Below, one piece after another: positions 24,934 through 33,895 of a stretch of 33,895 nucleotides of DNA; the first letter of the stretch is position 1; each line of letters opens with the position of its first letter. The notes beneath the pieces are model-generated. The model saw only the letters and a list, made by a program, of their open reading frames with translations, made no database searches and had not been told where the DNA came from. The DNA is from Candidatus Contendibacter sp. Its GTDB lineage: Bacteria; Pseudomonadota; Gammaproteobacteria; Competibacterales; Competibacteraceae. The translations under genes and the position numbers were made by a program. The stretch covers positions 1 through 33,895 of the forward strand of contig WBUJ01000026.1 in the NCBI GenBank assembly GCA_008933795.1, written 5' to 3'.

Positions 24934-26096
24934 CCACCCGCTTTCCCGAGAACACTAAAAACAGCTTCGATGACGCTCCCCACATCGTCGTCGGGCAACT
25001 TCGCCGAAATCGGCAAACTCACCGTCTGCCGCCCGATCCGCATCGCATTTGGATAATCCTCCGGCTGCCAGCCCAAGGTCCGCTGATAAAACGGATGCTC
25101 GGGAATGCTCAGATAATGCACGCCCACTCCGATATTCCGGGCAGTCATCGCATCGAGAAACGCATCCCGCCCGATGCCCGTCTTCGCTTCGTCGATCAGG
25201 ATCGAATAAAGATGATAGGCATGGCGGGTATCAGGCGCAGGGTCGGCTGGCAAACTGACTGGCGACTCCTCAAACGCCGCATTATAGCGCCGCCACACCG
25301 CCTGACGCTTGATCCAGTTACTCTCCACCCGCGCCAACTGATGAATGCCTATTGCAGCCTGGATATCCATCATGTTGTACTTAAAACCGCACTCCACTAC
25401 CTGATAATGCTTAAACCCCGTATCGCTGAATCGCCGCCACGCATCCCGGCTCATTCCATGCAAGGCCAGCATTTTCACCCGCCCAATATCATGATCATCG
25501 CGGGCGATCACCATTCCCCCCTCACCCGTCACCACGTTCTTCGTCACATAAAAACTGAAACAGCCGAAATTTCCAAAGGTGCCTGCCTTATGCCCATGAT
25601 ATTCCGTTTCAATCGCATGGGCGCAATCCTCGATTACTTTTAAATCATATCGTTGTGCGATCACCATTAACGCATCCATGTCGCACGGCCGTCCAGTAAA
25701 GTGCACGGGTAAAATCGCCCGGGTGCGCGACGTGATCCGTGCCTCGACCTGTGCCGGGTCAATGTTCATCGTGATCGGGTCCACATCCGCCAGCACCGGG
25801 GTTGCGCCCGTATGGATAATTGCATTAACCGTCGCGCAAAACGTCATCGGCGTAGTGATCACCTCGTCCCCCGGCCCGATACCGGACGCAATCATACTAA
25901 CGTGCAACGCCGCCGTGCAGGAATTTACCGCCGCCACTTGGCCTTCATGGATTCCCTTGTAAACGGCAAAATCGTGTTCAAAGCGCGCCACTTTCGGCCC
26001 GGTACCCAACCAACCGGATGCCAATGAATCCACCACCTCATCAATCTCCGCCTGCTCGATTTGTGGAGCGCCAAACACCAAAAAGGGCTTTTGCAC
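24930..26096 (-). CDS. DegT/DnrJ/EryC1/StrS family PLP-dependent sugar aminotransferase
   Basis: 388 aa: VAAVNSCTAALHVSMIASGIGPGDEVITTPMTFCATVNAI, VIEDCAHAIE, FSFYVTKNVVTGEGGMV (PLP Lys), GVGVHYLSIPEHPFYQ. Confidence 0.95.
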   Translation of the reverse strand: MQKPFLVFGAPQIEQAEIDEVVDSLASGWLGTGPKVARFEHDFAVYKGIHEGQVAAVNSCTAALHVSMIASGIGPGDEVITTPMTFCATVNAIIHTGATPVLADVDPITMNIDPAQVEARITSRTRAILPVHFTGRPCDMDALMVIAQRYDLKVIEDCAHAIETEYHGHKAGTFGNFGCFSFYVTKNVVTGEGGMVIARDDHDIGRVKMLALHGMSRDAWRRFSDTGFKHYQVVECGFKYNMMDIQAAIGIHQLARVESNWIKRQAVWRRYNAAFEESPVSLPADPAPDTRHAYHLYSILIDEAKTGIGRDAFLDAMTARNIGVGVHYLSIPEHPFYQRTLGWQPEDYPNAMRIGRQTVSLPISAKLPDDDVGSVIEAVFSVLGKAGG

Positions 26097-26174
26097 GCGA
26101 GAACTCCTTAATCAACAAAGTGTTGAAGAAACTCGAACCCTACGTTTTCGACTTCACCAGTACTGATTCCCTAT

Positions 26175-27059
26175 TCATCCTTTACTCTCAGTCGCGCCGC
26201 CCGATTGCTGATAGAATAGACTGGTGATTTGTTCCGACACCAACCCCATCAAAAACACCAGCACCGCCACGATAAACAGCAGGGTTCCCATATTGGTGAA
26301 CCGATGCTCGACCACATAGGTATGGACGTAGTAGACCAACCCCAGCAGGAAAAACCCCAGGCTGACGGGAAAAAACAGCTTGAGCGGCGAATACAACGTC
26401 CCGATCTTGAAGATGATCAACAGAAATCGCACCCCATCCTGCAACGGCTGGATATGACTTTTACCCTCCCGTCGCCCCGCCACGATCGGTACATAGGCCA
26501 CTGGATAGCCGCTGCGGAAGAACGCCATAGTGATCGTCGTCGGATAGGAAAAGCCGTTCGGCAGCAAATACAGGAACTCCCGGAACCGTCCGGCCCGCAC
26601 CGCCCGAAACCCCGAGGTCAGGTCCAGCACTTGGTAATTCGTCATCCAACTGGCCAGCCGATTGTAGATCCGGTTCGCCACGCCACGCCCCCACGACGCC
26701 TGGGAATGATCGCGCCGCGCCCCGACTGCCATGTCGTGGCCCTCTTCCAGCTTCGCCAACAACCGGGGAATATCGGCCGGATCGTGCTGGCCGTCCGCAT
26801 CCAGAAACACCAGTGTCTCGCCCCGGGCGACCCGCGCGCCCGCCTTGACCGCCGCGCCGTTGCCCAGGCTGTACGGATGCGTGACTACCCGCACCCCGAA
26901 CGACCGGCAGATCTCGACGGTTTCGTCGGTCGAACCATCGTTCACCACGATGATTTCCGCTTCGGGAAACCGCTCCGTCAATTTGCCCAGCAGAGGGCGT
27001 AAATTGACCGCTTCATTGCGGGCTGGCAGGATAATGCTCAACCGATTGCCTGAACTCAT
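26175..27059 (-). CDS. Glycosyltransferase family 2 (DPM synthase/ArnC-like) with C-terminal TM segments
   Basis: LSIILPARNEAVNLRPLLGKLTERFPEAEIIVVNDGSTDETVEICRSFGVRVVTHPYSLGNGAAVKAGARVARGETLVFLDADGQHDPADIPRLL. Confidence 0.93.
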   Translation of the reverse strand: MSSGNRLSIILPARNEAVNLRPLLGKLTERFPEAEIIVVNDGSTDETVEICRSFGVRVVTHPYSLGNGAAVKAGARVARGETLVFLDADGQHDPADIPRLLAKLEEGHDMAVGARRDHSQASWGRGVANRIYNRLASWMTNYQVLDLTSGFRAVRAGRFREFLYLLPNGFSYPTTITMAFFRSGYPVAYVPIVAGRREGKSHIQPLQDGVRFLLIIFKIGTLYSPLKLFFPVSLGFFLLGLVYYVHTYVVEHRFTNMGTLLFIVAVLVFLMGLVSEQITSLFYQQSGGATESKG

Positions 27060-27170
27060 CGTTTTTTGATCTGCCCGTATTTGCCAGGGATTGAAGCAAG
27101 CGCCTTGGCCGAGCGATTGCTTGCTGACTTCCGATCCGACCGCGCCACTACAAACCTGGATTGACTCGAC

Positions 27171-30164
27171 ATGACTTCGCGCCCCACCTCGCCCGCCCTA
27201 CGCATCGCATTATATAGTTTATTCGTCCTTTCCGGTTTCAGCGGGTTGATTTATGAATCGATCTGGTCGCATTACCTCAAGCTGATGCTGGGCCACGCCG
27301 CCTACGCGCAAACCCTGGTGTTGGCGATCTTCATGGGCGGCATGGCGCTGGGGGCGTGGCTGGCCAGCCGCTACTCCCGGCGCTGGAGCAATCTGTTGCT
27401 GGGCTACGCCGTCGCCGAGGGGCTCATCGGTCTGTTGGGGCTGACCTTTCACCCGCTGTTCGCCACCGTGCTGGATGCGCTGTACCTGAGCTGGATTCCG
27501 GCGTTGAGCGATCCCGCCACCATCAACGCGCTGAAATGGACGCTCGCCGCGCTGCTGATCCTGCCGCAATCCGTTCTGCTCGGCGCGACCTTCCCGCTGA
27601 TGAGCGCCGGCATCATTCGCCTGTACCCCGACACCCCTGGAGCGACGCTGGGAATGTTGTACTTCACCAACAGCCTCGGCGCGGCGGCGGGCGTTCTGGT
27701 CAGCGTGTTCGTCCTGATTCCAGCGGTGGGTCTGCCGGGCACGATCATGACGGCTGGCATCTTGAACGTGTTGCTGGCCATCGTGATGTGGGGCATCGCC
27801 AAGGAGCGCCGCGCTCCCGCGCCGGCGGAAAGCGCGAGCGAGTCAGGCCAACCGGCGTCTTCGCGGCTGACGGCGGCGCTGCTGACCCTCGCGCTCGGCT
27901 CCAGCCTGGCGTCGTTCTTCTACGAAATCGGCTGGATTCGGATGCTCAGCCTGGTGCTGGGCAGTTCCACCCAAGCGTTCGAGTTGATGCTGAGCGCCTT
28001 TATTCTCGGGTTGGCGCTGGGCGGACTGTGGATTCGCCGCCGGCTGGATCGCATCGCCGTGCCGCTGCGCTACGCCGGCTACGTGCAGGTGCTCATGGGC
28101 CTGTGCGCGGTGGGCACCCTACCGTTGTACAATGCCAGCTTCGATTTCATGGCCTTCATGCTGGGCGGCCTGAGCAAAACCGACAGTGGCTACACCCTGT
28201 TCAACCTGACCAGTCAGACCATTGCGATGGCGATCATGATCCCGGCGACCCTCCTGGCCGGGATGACGCTGCCGCTGTTCACCTACGCGCTGCTGCAACG
28301 CGGCGCGGGCGAGCGCAGCATCGGCCGGGTTTACAGCGCCAACACCGTCGGCGCGATTATCGGGGTGTTGCTGGCGGTGCATGTGGTGATGCCCGCCATC
28401 GGCGTCAAGGGGCTGGTCAGTCTGGGGGCGCTGCTGGATGTGGTCGTGGGCCTCGCCCTGCTGGTGCTGGCCCGGCCGCGATCCCGGCGCTGGGAACTGC
28501 CGGCCAGTGCGGGTGTGGCGGCGCTCGCGTTCGCGGTGGTCCTGTTGGCGGTGCGCTTCGATCCCCTGCGAATGGCGGGCGGCGTGTACCGCCATGGCCG
28601 CACCCAACTGCCGCCCGACACCGAGGTGCAATACTACCGCGACGGCAAGACCGCCAGCATCGCCCGCTACCTGTTCAAGGACGGTCAAATGGTGATCGCC
28701 ACCAACGGCAAACCGGACGCCAGCGCCCAGACCCGAACAGCGACCGGCACGCTCGACGAAATCACCATGGTCATGGCGGCCGTACTGCCGCTGTCCCTGC
28801 GACCCGACGCCAGGACCGTCGCCAATATCGGTTTCGGCTCCGGCATGACCACCCACAATCTGCTGGGCGCGGATCGGATCGAACGGGTGGATACCGTGGA
28901 GATCGAACCGGCGATGGTGGAGGGCGCACGGGGTTTCGGGCGGTTCGCGGAACGCGCCTTCACCGACCCGCGCAGCCGCATTCATATCGAGGACGCCAAA
29001 ACCTATTTTTCCAGCCACAACGCCCGCTACGACCTGATCATCTCCGAACCGTCCAATCCCTGGGTCAGCGGCGTCGCCAGCCTGTTTTCCGAGGAGTTCT
29101 ACCGCTACATCAAAAACCACCTGAACGAACGCGGATTGCTGGTCCAGTGGTTGCAGTTTTACGAATCCAATCCGATGCTGGCTTCGTCGGTATTCAAGGC
29201 CCTGGCCCAGCACTTTAGCGATTACGTGGTCTTCAATACGGACAGTCTGGATATCTTGATCGTCGCCAGCAACGGCGGCCCTCTAAACCCACTCGACCCT
29301 TGGATTCTGGCGGAACCCAAGCTGCAAGAGGCGCTGAACCGGGTGGGAATCCGCTCGCTCCAGGATATCCAGGTGCGCCGCCTCGGCAGTAAGGCACTGT
29401 TGCAACCGCTGTTCGCGGCCTTCAACGCGCCGGCTAATTCCGATTTCTTCCCCTATCTCAGCCTCAACGCCCCCCGCAGTCGCTACCTGCAGGAAACGGC
29501 CGTGATCTTGAGCGAACTGCACCTGGCGCCCATCCCGGTGCTGGAAATGCTCGATGGCCAGCGCCGGGCGGGCGAAACGCCGGCCACGAGGGCGCCTCTT
29601 TTCAGCGCGCCCGACTCTCAGCAACGAGCGGCACGCATCGCCGAAACCCTGTTGACTCAACAACCGATTACGCCAGCGCAACTGGGTCCGTCAGGATTCG
29701 ATTTGCAACTGTTGCTGCGGGAGTTGGCGGTCAGCGCCCCGCAACAACCGGCGGATGACATAGTGCGCGCCCTGCTGTTGAAGACGGCCGAACTGATCAA
29801 TCCTTATTTACCCGCCAGCCGGGCCACGCCCTTGTGGGATTATCTGGCCAGCCAGCCGGGTTACAACGCCCTGTCCGAAGCCACGCGCGACTGGTTCACC
29901 CTGCACCGCGCGGTGGGACGGCGCGACACGCCGGCGATGGCAGCGCTAACCCAGCGTCTGATCGAAACAACGCCCAAGGACAAGCTTTCTCCGCACGAGG
30001 CGACTTATCTACTCACCGCCGGCCTGACTGCCGGTCTGGCCATGGGTGACAAGGCGAAGGCCGATGCGCTGCTGGAACTCTTTGACGCGCATCAAAAACC
30101 GATCGACGAGGAGTTTCCCTTGCATTTGCAACTCCTGCTGCGGCAACTGGCAACGAGATCGTGA
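27171..30164 (+). CDS. Fused MFS-like / spermidine synthase-like protein
   Basis: 997 aa. Two sets of TM helices (LSGFSGLIYESIWSHYLKLMLGHAAYAQTLVLAIFMGGMALGAWL) then NIGFGSGMTTHNLLGADRIERVDTVEIEPAMVEGA...LIISEPSNPWVSGVASLFSEEFYRYIKNHLNERGLLVQWLQ. Confidence 0.9.
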   Translation: MTSRPTSPALRIALYSLFVLSGFSGLIYESIWSHYLKLMLGHAAYAQTLVLAIFMGGMALGAWLASRYSRRWSNLLLGYAVAEGLIGLLGLTFHPLFATVLDALYLSWIPALSDPATINALKWTLAALLILPQSVLLGATFPLMSAGIIRLYPDTPGATLGMLYFTNSLGAAAGVLVSVFVLIPAVGLPGTIMTAGILNVLLAIVMWGIAKERRAPAPAESASESGQPASSRLTAALLTLALGSSLASFFYEIGWIRMLSLVLGSSTQAFELMLSAFILGLALGGLWIRRRLDRIAVPLRYAGYVQVLMGLCAVGTLPLYNASFDFMAFMLGGLSKTDSGYTLFNLTSQTIAMAIMIPATLLAGMTLPLFTYALLQRGAGERSIGRVYSANTVGAIIGVLLAVHVVMPAIGVKGLVSLGALLDVVVGLALLVLARPRSRRWELPASAGVAALAFAVVLLAVRFDPLRMAGGVYRHGRTQLPPDTEVQYYRDGKTASIARYLFKDGQMVIATNGKPDASAQTRTATGTLDEITMVMAAVLPLSLRPDARTVANIGFGSGMTTHNLLGADRIERVDTVEIEPAMVEGARGFGRFAERAFTDPRSRIHIEDAKTYFSSHNARYDLIISEPSNPWVSGVASLFSEEFYRYIKNHLNERGLLVQWLQFYESNPMLASSVFKALAQHFSDYVVFNTDSLDILIVASNGGPLNPLDPWILAEPKLQEALNRVGIRSLQDIQVRRLGSKALLQPLFAAFNAPANSDFFPYLSLNAPRSRYLQETAVILSELHLAPIPVLEMLDGQRRAGETPATRAPLFSAPDSQQRAARIAETLLTQQPITPAQLGPSGFDLQLLLRELAVSAPQQPADDIVRALLLKTAELINPYLPASRATPLWDYLASQPGYNALSEATRDWFTLHRAVGRRDTPAMAALTQRLIETTPKDKLSPHEATYLLTAGLTAGLAMGDKAKADALLELFDAHQKPIDEEFPLHLQLLLRQLATRS

Positions 30165-30171
30165 CTCGCCC

Positions 30172-30205
30172 CCGACCCCTCTCCCGCCAGCCGGCGAGGG
30201 GGGGC
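30172..30205. repeat. Dispersed palindromic element, intergenic copy
   Basis: cgcccccgacccctctcccgccagccggcgagggggg just after the stop at 30164. Same ccctctcccgcc...ggcgaggg family as the 5781 and 11795 copies. Confidence 0.65.
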
Positions 30206-30212
30206 AATGATT

Positions 30213-31130
30213 TCACACCACCCACACCAGCACCGCCGGCAGGGTCGCCAGCGCCGCCGCCGTTTCCACCGTGACGATGGCCGCGATCAGCGGCGCGTCG
30301 CCACCCAGTTGCCGCGCCAGAATATAGGCGGTGGACGCCCCCGGCAGCGCCGCGAATGTTACCAGCACTGCCGTTTCCAGCCGTCCCGGTTGCGCCACCC
30401 AGCACAGCCCCGCCGCCAGCGCCGGCAGGACCAGCAGTTTCAGCCCGCTGGCCGCCGCCAGCAACCCGGGTCGCCGCAGACCCTCCAGCCGTAACCCGGC
30501 TCCCACCGCCAGCAATCCCAGCGGCAGCGCGGCCCGCGCCAAAATCTCCAGCACCGCCGCCGAACCCCACGGCAATCCAACTCCGCTCAGGTTCAGCCCG
30601 ATCCCCGTCAGACAGGCCACGATCAGCGGATTGGTCGCCAACCCCCGCGCGATCCTCGCCACCGTCGCCGATCCACCGGCGTGCACGTTCAACACCAGCA
30701 CGCACAGCACGTTGATCAGCGGAATCATGATCGCCATCACCAGCGCCGCCACCGTGCCACCCTCGGCGTGGAACATCGCCAGCGCCACCGCCAGCCCGAC
30801 ATAGGTATTGAAGCGGATCACCCCCTGATACACCGAGGTGAACGCCGGTCCGTCCACCTTCAGCCAGGGCCGGAGCCAATAAACCAGCGCTGTCATTCCC
30901 AGCAGCATGGCCACGATGACCGCCGCCACCGGCCCGACCGCGTAATCGCCCAGCCGCGCCAGCGCCAGTCGCTGCACCAAGAGCGCCGGAAACAGAATGA
31001 AATAGGTCAGGCGCTCGGCCGCCGGCCAGAAGCCATCGCCCGGAAACCCGGATCGCCGCAGGCCGAGACCCAGCAGAATCAGGGCGAAAATCGGCCCCAG
31101 CGCGCCGACAATGAGGGGAAGAGGGTTCAT
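30213..31130 (-). CDS. AEC (auxin efflux carrier) family transporter
   Basis: 305 aa from ATG at 31130: MNPLPLIVGALGPIFALILLGLGLRRSGF...; VYQGVIRFNTYVGLAVA; GLATNPLIVACLTGIGLNLSG. The ATG overlaps the stop of the upstream argE-like gene. Confidence 0.88.
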   Translation of the reverse strand: MNPLPLIVGALGPIFALILLGLGLRRSGFPGDGFWPAAERLTYFILFPALLVQRLALARLGDYAVGPVAAVIVAMLLGMTALVYWLRPWLKVDGPAFTSVYQGVIRFNTYVGLAVALAMFHAEGGTVAALVMAIMIPLINVLCVLVLNVHAGGSATVARIARGLATNPLIVACLTGIGLNLSGVGLPWGSAAVLEILARAALPLGLLAVGAGLRLEGLRRPGLLAAASGLKLLVLPALAAGLCWVAQPGRLETAVLVTFAALPGASTAYILARQLGGDAPLIAAIVTVETAAALATLPAVLVWVV

Positions 31131-32287
31131 GAGGGTTCGACGCAGAACCGCCCGATCAGCTTGCGCAACAAATCCAGCGTGGGTTCGATCATCGCCAGCG
31201 GCAAAAACTCGTCCGGCTGATGGGCGCAATCCACCCCGCCGGGACCCAGAATCACCGTCTCCATCCCCAGCGCGTTCAGGTACGGCCCCTCGGTGCCAAA
31301 GCCCACCGCACCCGCCGGCGCGCCGGTCAGTTCCTCGGTCGCCCGCACGATGGTCGCCGTCGCCAGCGTCTCCATGGCCTCGACCCCCTCGAACAGCGGC
31401 GAAAAACTCAGATACAGCCCGCTGTCCGCCATCAGCCGGCCCAGCCGCCCGTGCAACTCGCCGCGCAAGTCGGCCAGCGTCATCCCCGGTAGCGGCCGGA
31501 TGTCGATGTGCAACTCGCAGTCGGCACAAATCCGGTTCGGGTTGTCGCCACCGTGGATTCGCCCCAGATTGAGGGTCGGAACCTCGACCTCGAACAGCGG
31601 GTTGCGATAGCGCGCCTGCAATTCCATCCGCCATTGCAGCAACTCGCCCATGACCTGGTGCATCCCTTCCAACGCGCTCGCGCCCAGCGCCGGATTGCTG
31701 GAATGGCCTGACCGGCCCTCGATGCGGATCGCTTCCATCAGGATGCCCTTGTGCATCCGCACCGGCTTCAGCCCGGTCGGCTCGCCGATCAGCGCATACC
31801 GTCCCAGCGGTTGGCCGGCCGCCGCCAGCGCCCGCGCGCCATCCATGCCGCTTTCCTCGTCGGCCGTGGCCAGAATCACCAGCGGCTGGCGCAAGTCGGC
31901 GGCCCGAAACTCCATTGCCGCCGCGATGGCCAAGGCCAGAAACGACTTCATGTCGGCCGCGCCCAACCCATAAATCCGTCCGTCCGCCACCACACCGCCG
32001 AAGGGATCGTAGCGCCAGCGGCCCGCGTCGTAGGGCACGGTGTCGGTATGCCCGGCCAGCACCAGTCCGCCCGGCCCGCTGCCCAACGTGGCGATCAGGT
32101 TGGCCTTATCCGGCCGCTCGGGCAGTGGCTCGATCCGCACCGCGAAGCCGGCGTCCTCCAGCCAGCCGGCCAGCAGGTCGACGACCGGCCGGTTGCTCTG
32201 GTCGAACGGCGGCGACACGCTGCTCACCGACGGGGTGGCGATCAATTGACGAATCTGGTCCAACAGGGGGAATGAAAGGGTCGGCAT
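31127..32287 (-). CDS. argE: M20 family acetylornithine deacetylase (ArgE-like)
   Basis: 386 aa from ATG 32287: NLIATLGSGPGGLVLAGHTDTVPYD, YGLGAADMKSFLALAIAAA, ATADEESGMDGARAL, ALIGEPTGLKPVRMHKG. Confidence 0.9.
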   Translation of the reverse strand: MPTLSFPLLDQIRQLIATPSVSSVSPPFDQSNRPVVDLLAGWLEDAGFAVRIEPLPERPDKANLIATLGSGPGGLVLAGHTDTVPYDAGRWRYDPFGGVVADGRIYGLGAADMKSFLALAIAAAMEFRAADLRQPLVILATADEESGMDGARALAAAGQPLGRYALIGEPTGLKPVRMHKGILMEAIRIEGRSGHSSNPALGASALEGMHQVMGELLQWRMELQARYRNPLFEVEVPTLNLGRIHGGDNPNRICADCELHIDIRPLPGMTLADLRGELHGRLGRLMADSGLYLSFSPLFEGVEAMETLATATIVRATEELTGAPAGAVGFGTEGPYLNALGMETVILGPGGVDCAHQPDEFLPLAMIEPTLDLLRKLIGRFCVEPS

Positions 32288-32441
32288 GAGGTTTTCGCTG
32301 GCGATAACGGTTGGTGCTGCGCGATAATAACAATAATCGTCGGTAGGTACCCCGCGCTTGCCCTGGCCGCTGTCTCCAAGCCGTTTTCCCGCTTTCCCTT
32401 CACGCAATGACTACAGCCGTTCCGGATTCCCCTGACTCGCC

Positions 32442-33569
32442 ATGCCGCGCCTTGCCACCCTGGATGACCTTTCGGCCCTGTTGACCATCGAACAGCGGTG
32501 TTTCAGCACCGACCGCCTGTCGCGCCGCAGCTTTCGTCACCTGTTGACCCGGGGCAAGGCCACCACCCTGGTGGACGAGGCCGCCGGTCGAATCCGTGGC
32601 TACGTGTTGCTGTTGTTCTCGCAAGGGACCTCCATGGCCCGGCTTTACTCCATCGCCGTCCACCCCGATTTCGCCCGGCGCGGCTTCGGCGACCGGCTGC
32701 TGGAAGCCGCCGAGGAAGCCGCGCTGGAACGCGATTGCGTCTCCATGCGACTGGAGGTCCGCCGCGACAACCCCGCCTCGCTGGGCCTGTTTCGCCGCCA
32801 CGGCTACCGCCAGTTCAAGGAAGTGCTGGGCTATTACGAAGATCACATGGATGCCCTGCGCTTCGAAAAACGGTTGATTCCCCATTTGAAGGCCGATCTG
32901 GTCAAGGTGCCCTACTACCGGCAGACCCTCGACTTCACTTGCGGGCCGGCGGCGCTGATGATGGCGATGAAGGCGCTGGACCCGGCCCTCAAACTCGACC
33001 GCACGCTGGAATTGCGGCTGTGGCGCGAGGCCACCACCATTTTCATGACCTCCGGCCACGGCGGTTGCGGCCCCTACGGCTTGGCGCTGTCGGCCTACCA
33101 GCGCGGCTTCGATCTGGAAATCCACGTTAACGAGGACGGTGTGTTCCTGGTGGATTCGGTGCGCAGCCTGGAGAAGAAGGAAGTCATGCGGTTGGTGCAG
33201 GAAGATTGGATCGAAGAATTGAACCGCCTGCCGGTCGCGCTGCGTCGCGGCAGCCTGGGCGTGGACGAACTGCGACGCAAGTTCGAGGCTGGCGGCATTC
33301 CGCTGGTGCTGATCAGTTCCTACCGCATCTATGGCGAGCGCTTCCCGCACTGGGTGGTGGTGACCGGCTTCGACGACCATTACATCTACGTTCACGATCC
33401 GCTGGTCAACATTGAGGCCGGCGAGACCCTCAGCGATTCTGTCAACATGCCCATCCCGCATCGGGAATTTCAGCGCATGGCCCGCTACGGCAAGGCTGGG
33501 CAAAAAGCCGTGCTGATTCTCTACCGTTCCCACCGCCGGTCGGAACCGGCGGCGCCATCACTGTTTTAA
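32442..33569 (+). CDS. GNAT N-acetyltransferase - peptidase C39-like fusion protein
   Basis: N-terminal RimI-like GNAT (ARLYSIAVHPDFARRGFGDRLLEAAEEAAL...RLEVRRDNPASLGLFRRHGYRQF) then VPYYRQTLDFTCGPAALMMAMKAL...HWVVVTGFDDHYIYVHDPL (C39-like Cys/His). Confidence 0.92.
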   Translation: MPRLATLDDLSALLTIEQRCFSTDRLSRRSFRHLLTRGKATTLVDEAAGRIRGYVLLLFSQGTSMARLYSIAVHPDFARRGFGDRLLEAAEEAALERDCVSMRLEVRRDNPASLGLFRRHGYRQFKEVLGYYEDHMDALRFEKRLIPHLKADLVKVPYYRQTLDFTCGPAALMMAMKALDPALKLDRTLELRLWREATTIFMTSGHGGCGPYGLALSAYQRGFDLEIHVNEDGVFLVDSVRSLEKKEVMRLVQEDWIEELNRLPVALRRGSLGVDELRRKFEAGGIPLVLISSYRIYGERFPHWVVVTGFDDHYIYVHDPLVNIEAGETLSDSVNMPIPHREFQRMARYGKAGQKAVLILYRSHRRSEPAAPSLF

Positions 33570-33606
33570 CCGTATCCCACGGCGTCAGGAGCGCCGAGTT
33601 CAACCG

Positions 33607-33895
33607 ATGGCCGATCACATCATCCTGGTGGAAAACCCCACCGACTGGAAAGCGCATTTTCCCAACCTACCCATCGTCGCCGCCAAGGACTATCTAGCCA
33701 AACCCGAATACTCCTCCGCCGGCCGCAACCTGCGCGTGCTCAATCTCTGCCGCAGCTATCGCTACCTAAGCGTCGGCTACTACTGCTCGCTGCTGGCCGA
33801 GGCCCGCCGCCACCGGGTCATTCCCAGCGTGCGCACCCTCAACGATCTCAGCCGCAAGTCCATCTACAGCCTGGACATCGAGGATCTGGACGACC
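33607..33895 (+). CDS. RLAN-domain / RimK-type ATP-grasp protein (3' truncated by window edge)
   Basis: My translation: MADHIILVENPTDWKAHFPNLPIVAAKDYLAKPEYSSAGRNLRVLNLCRSYRYLSVGYYCSLLAEARRHRVIPSVRTLNDLSRKSIYSLDIEDLDD, typical of the RLAN N-terminus. Confidence 0.85.
   Translation, partial: MADHIILVENPTDWKAHFPNLPIVAAKDYLAKPEYSSAGRNLRVLNLCRSYRYLSVGYYCSLLAEARRHRVIPSVRTLNDLSRKSIYSLDIEDLDD

Noticed and set aside
27356-29218. 620-aa ORF overlapping the MFS/spermidine synthase gene
   Set aside because: Alternate-frame artefact; the 997-aa frame has clear domains.
30213-31634. 473-aa ORF as a single protein
   Set aside because: Only the portion from ATG 31130 is the AEC transporter; the N-terminal extension is antisense-frame sequence within the argE-like gene.
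1-33895. CRISPR arrays, rRNA and tRNA genes
   Set aside because: No regularly spaced repeats or recognisable structural RNA genes were seen by eye; this is not a substitute for a tRNAscan/Infernal run.

Overview
This is a GC-rich, probably gammaproteobacterial chromosomal window. The genus is not determinable by eye. From left to right it contains: a divergent SEDS (FtsW/RodA-like) membrane protein and an FHA-domain protein; a DUF805 membrane protein with a pilin-like tail; a tandem-HD/HD-GYP protein; a single 1272-aa ORF that fuses a complete-looking type IA topoisomerase III to a complete-looking RecQ helicase; a hemolysin III family protein; two tandem type IV pilins behind a sigma54-like promoter, separated by a perfect intrinsic terminator; two tandem paralogous GT-C-like/TPR membrane proteins (candidate pilin glycosyltransferases); an AlbA_2/HATPase regulator; and a glycan-biosynthesis stretch. 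The glycan stretch is interrupted by an AT-rich island (about 18.93-22.68 kb) bounded by a 116-bp TA-flanked MITE-like element and an IS630-family element. Two Rpn/PD-(D/E)XK-type nuclease genes sit in ATGA overlap with glycan genes. Both have an in-frame internal GAGGAG-N9-ATG start that would make a roughly 90-aa C-terminal protein, which resembles the intragenic-antitoxin arrangement reported for Rpn proteins. The right part encodes a DegT aminotransferase (with a decayed duplicate 3' fragment next to the IS), a GT2, a fused MFS/spermidine synthase-like protein, an AEC transporter, an ArgE-like M20 deacylase, a GNAT-C39 peptidase fusion and the start of an RLAN/RimK-type ATP-grasp protein. 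The most interesting observations are the TopoIII-RecQ fusion, the Rpn genes with internal starts and 12-bp repeat hinges, the pilin/GT-C module with its terminator, and palindromic repeats absorbed in frame into proteins.
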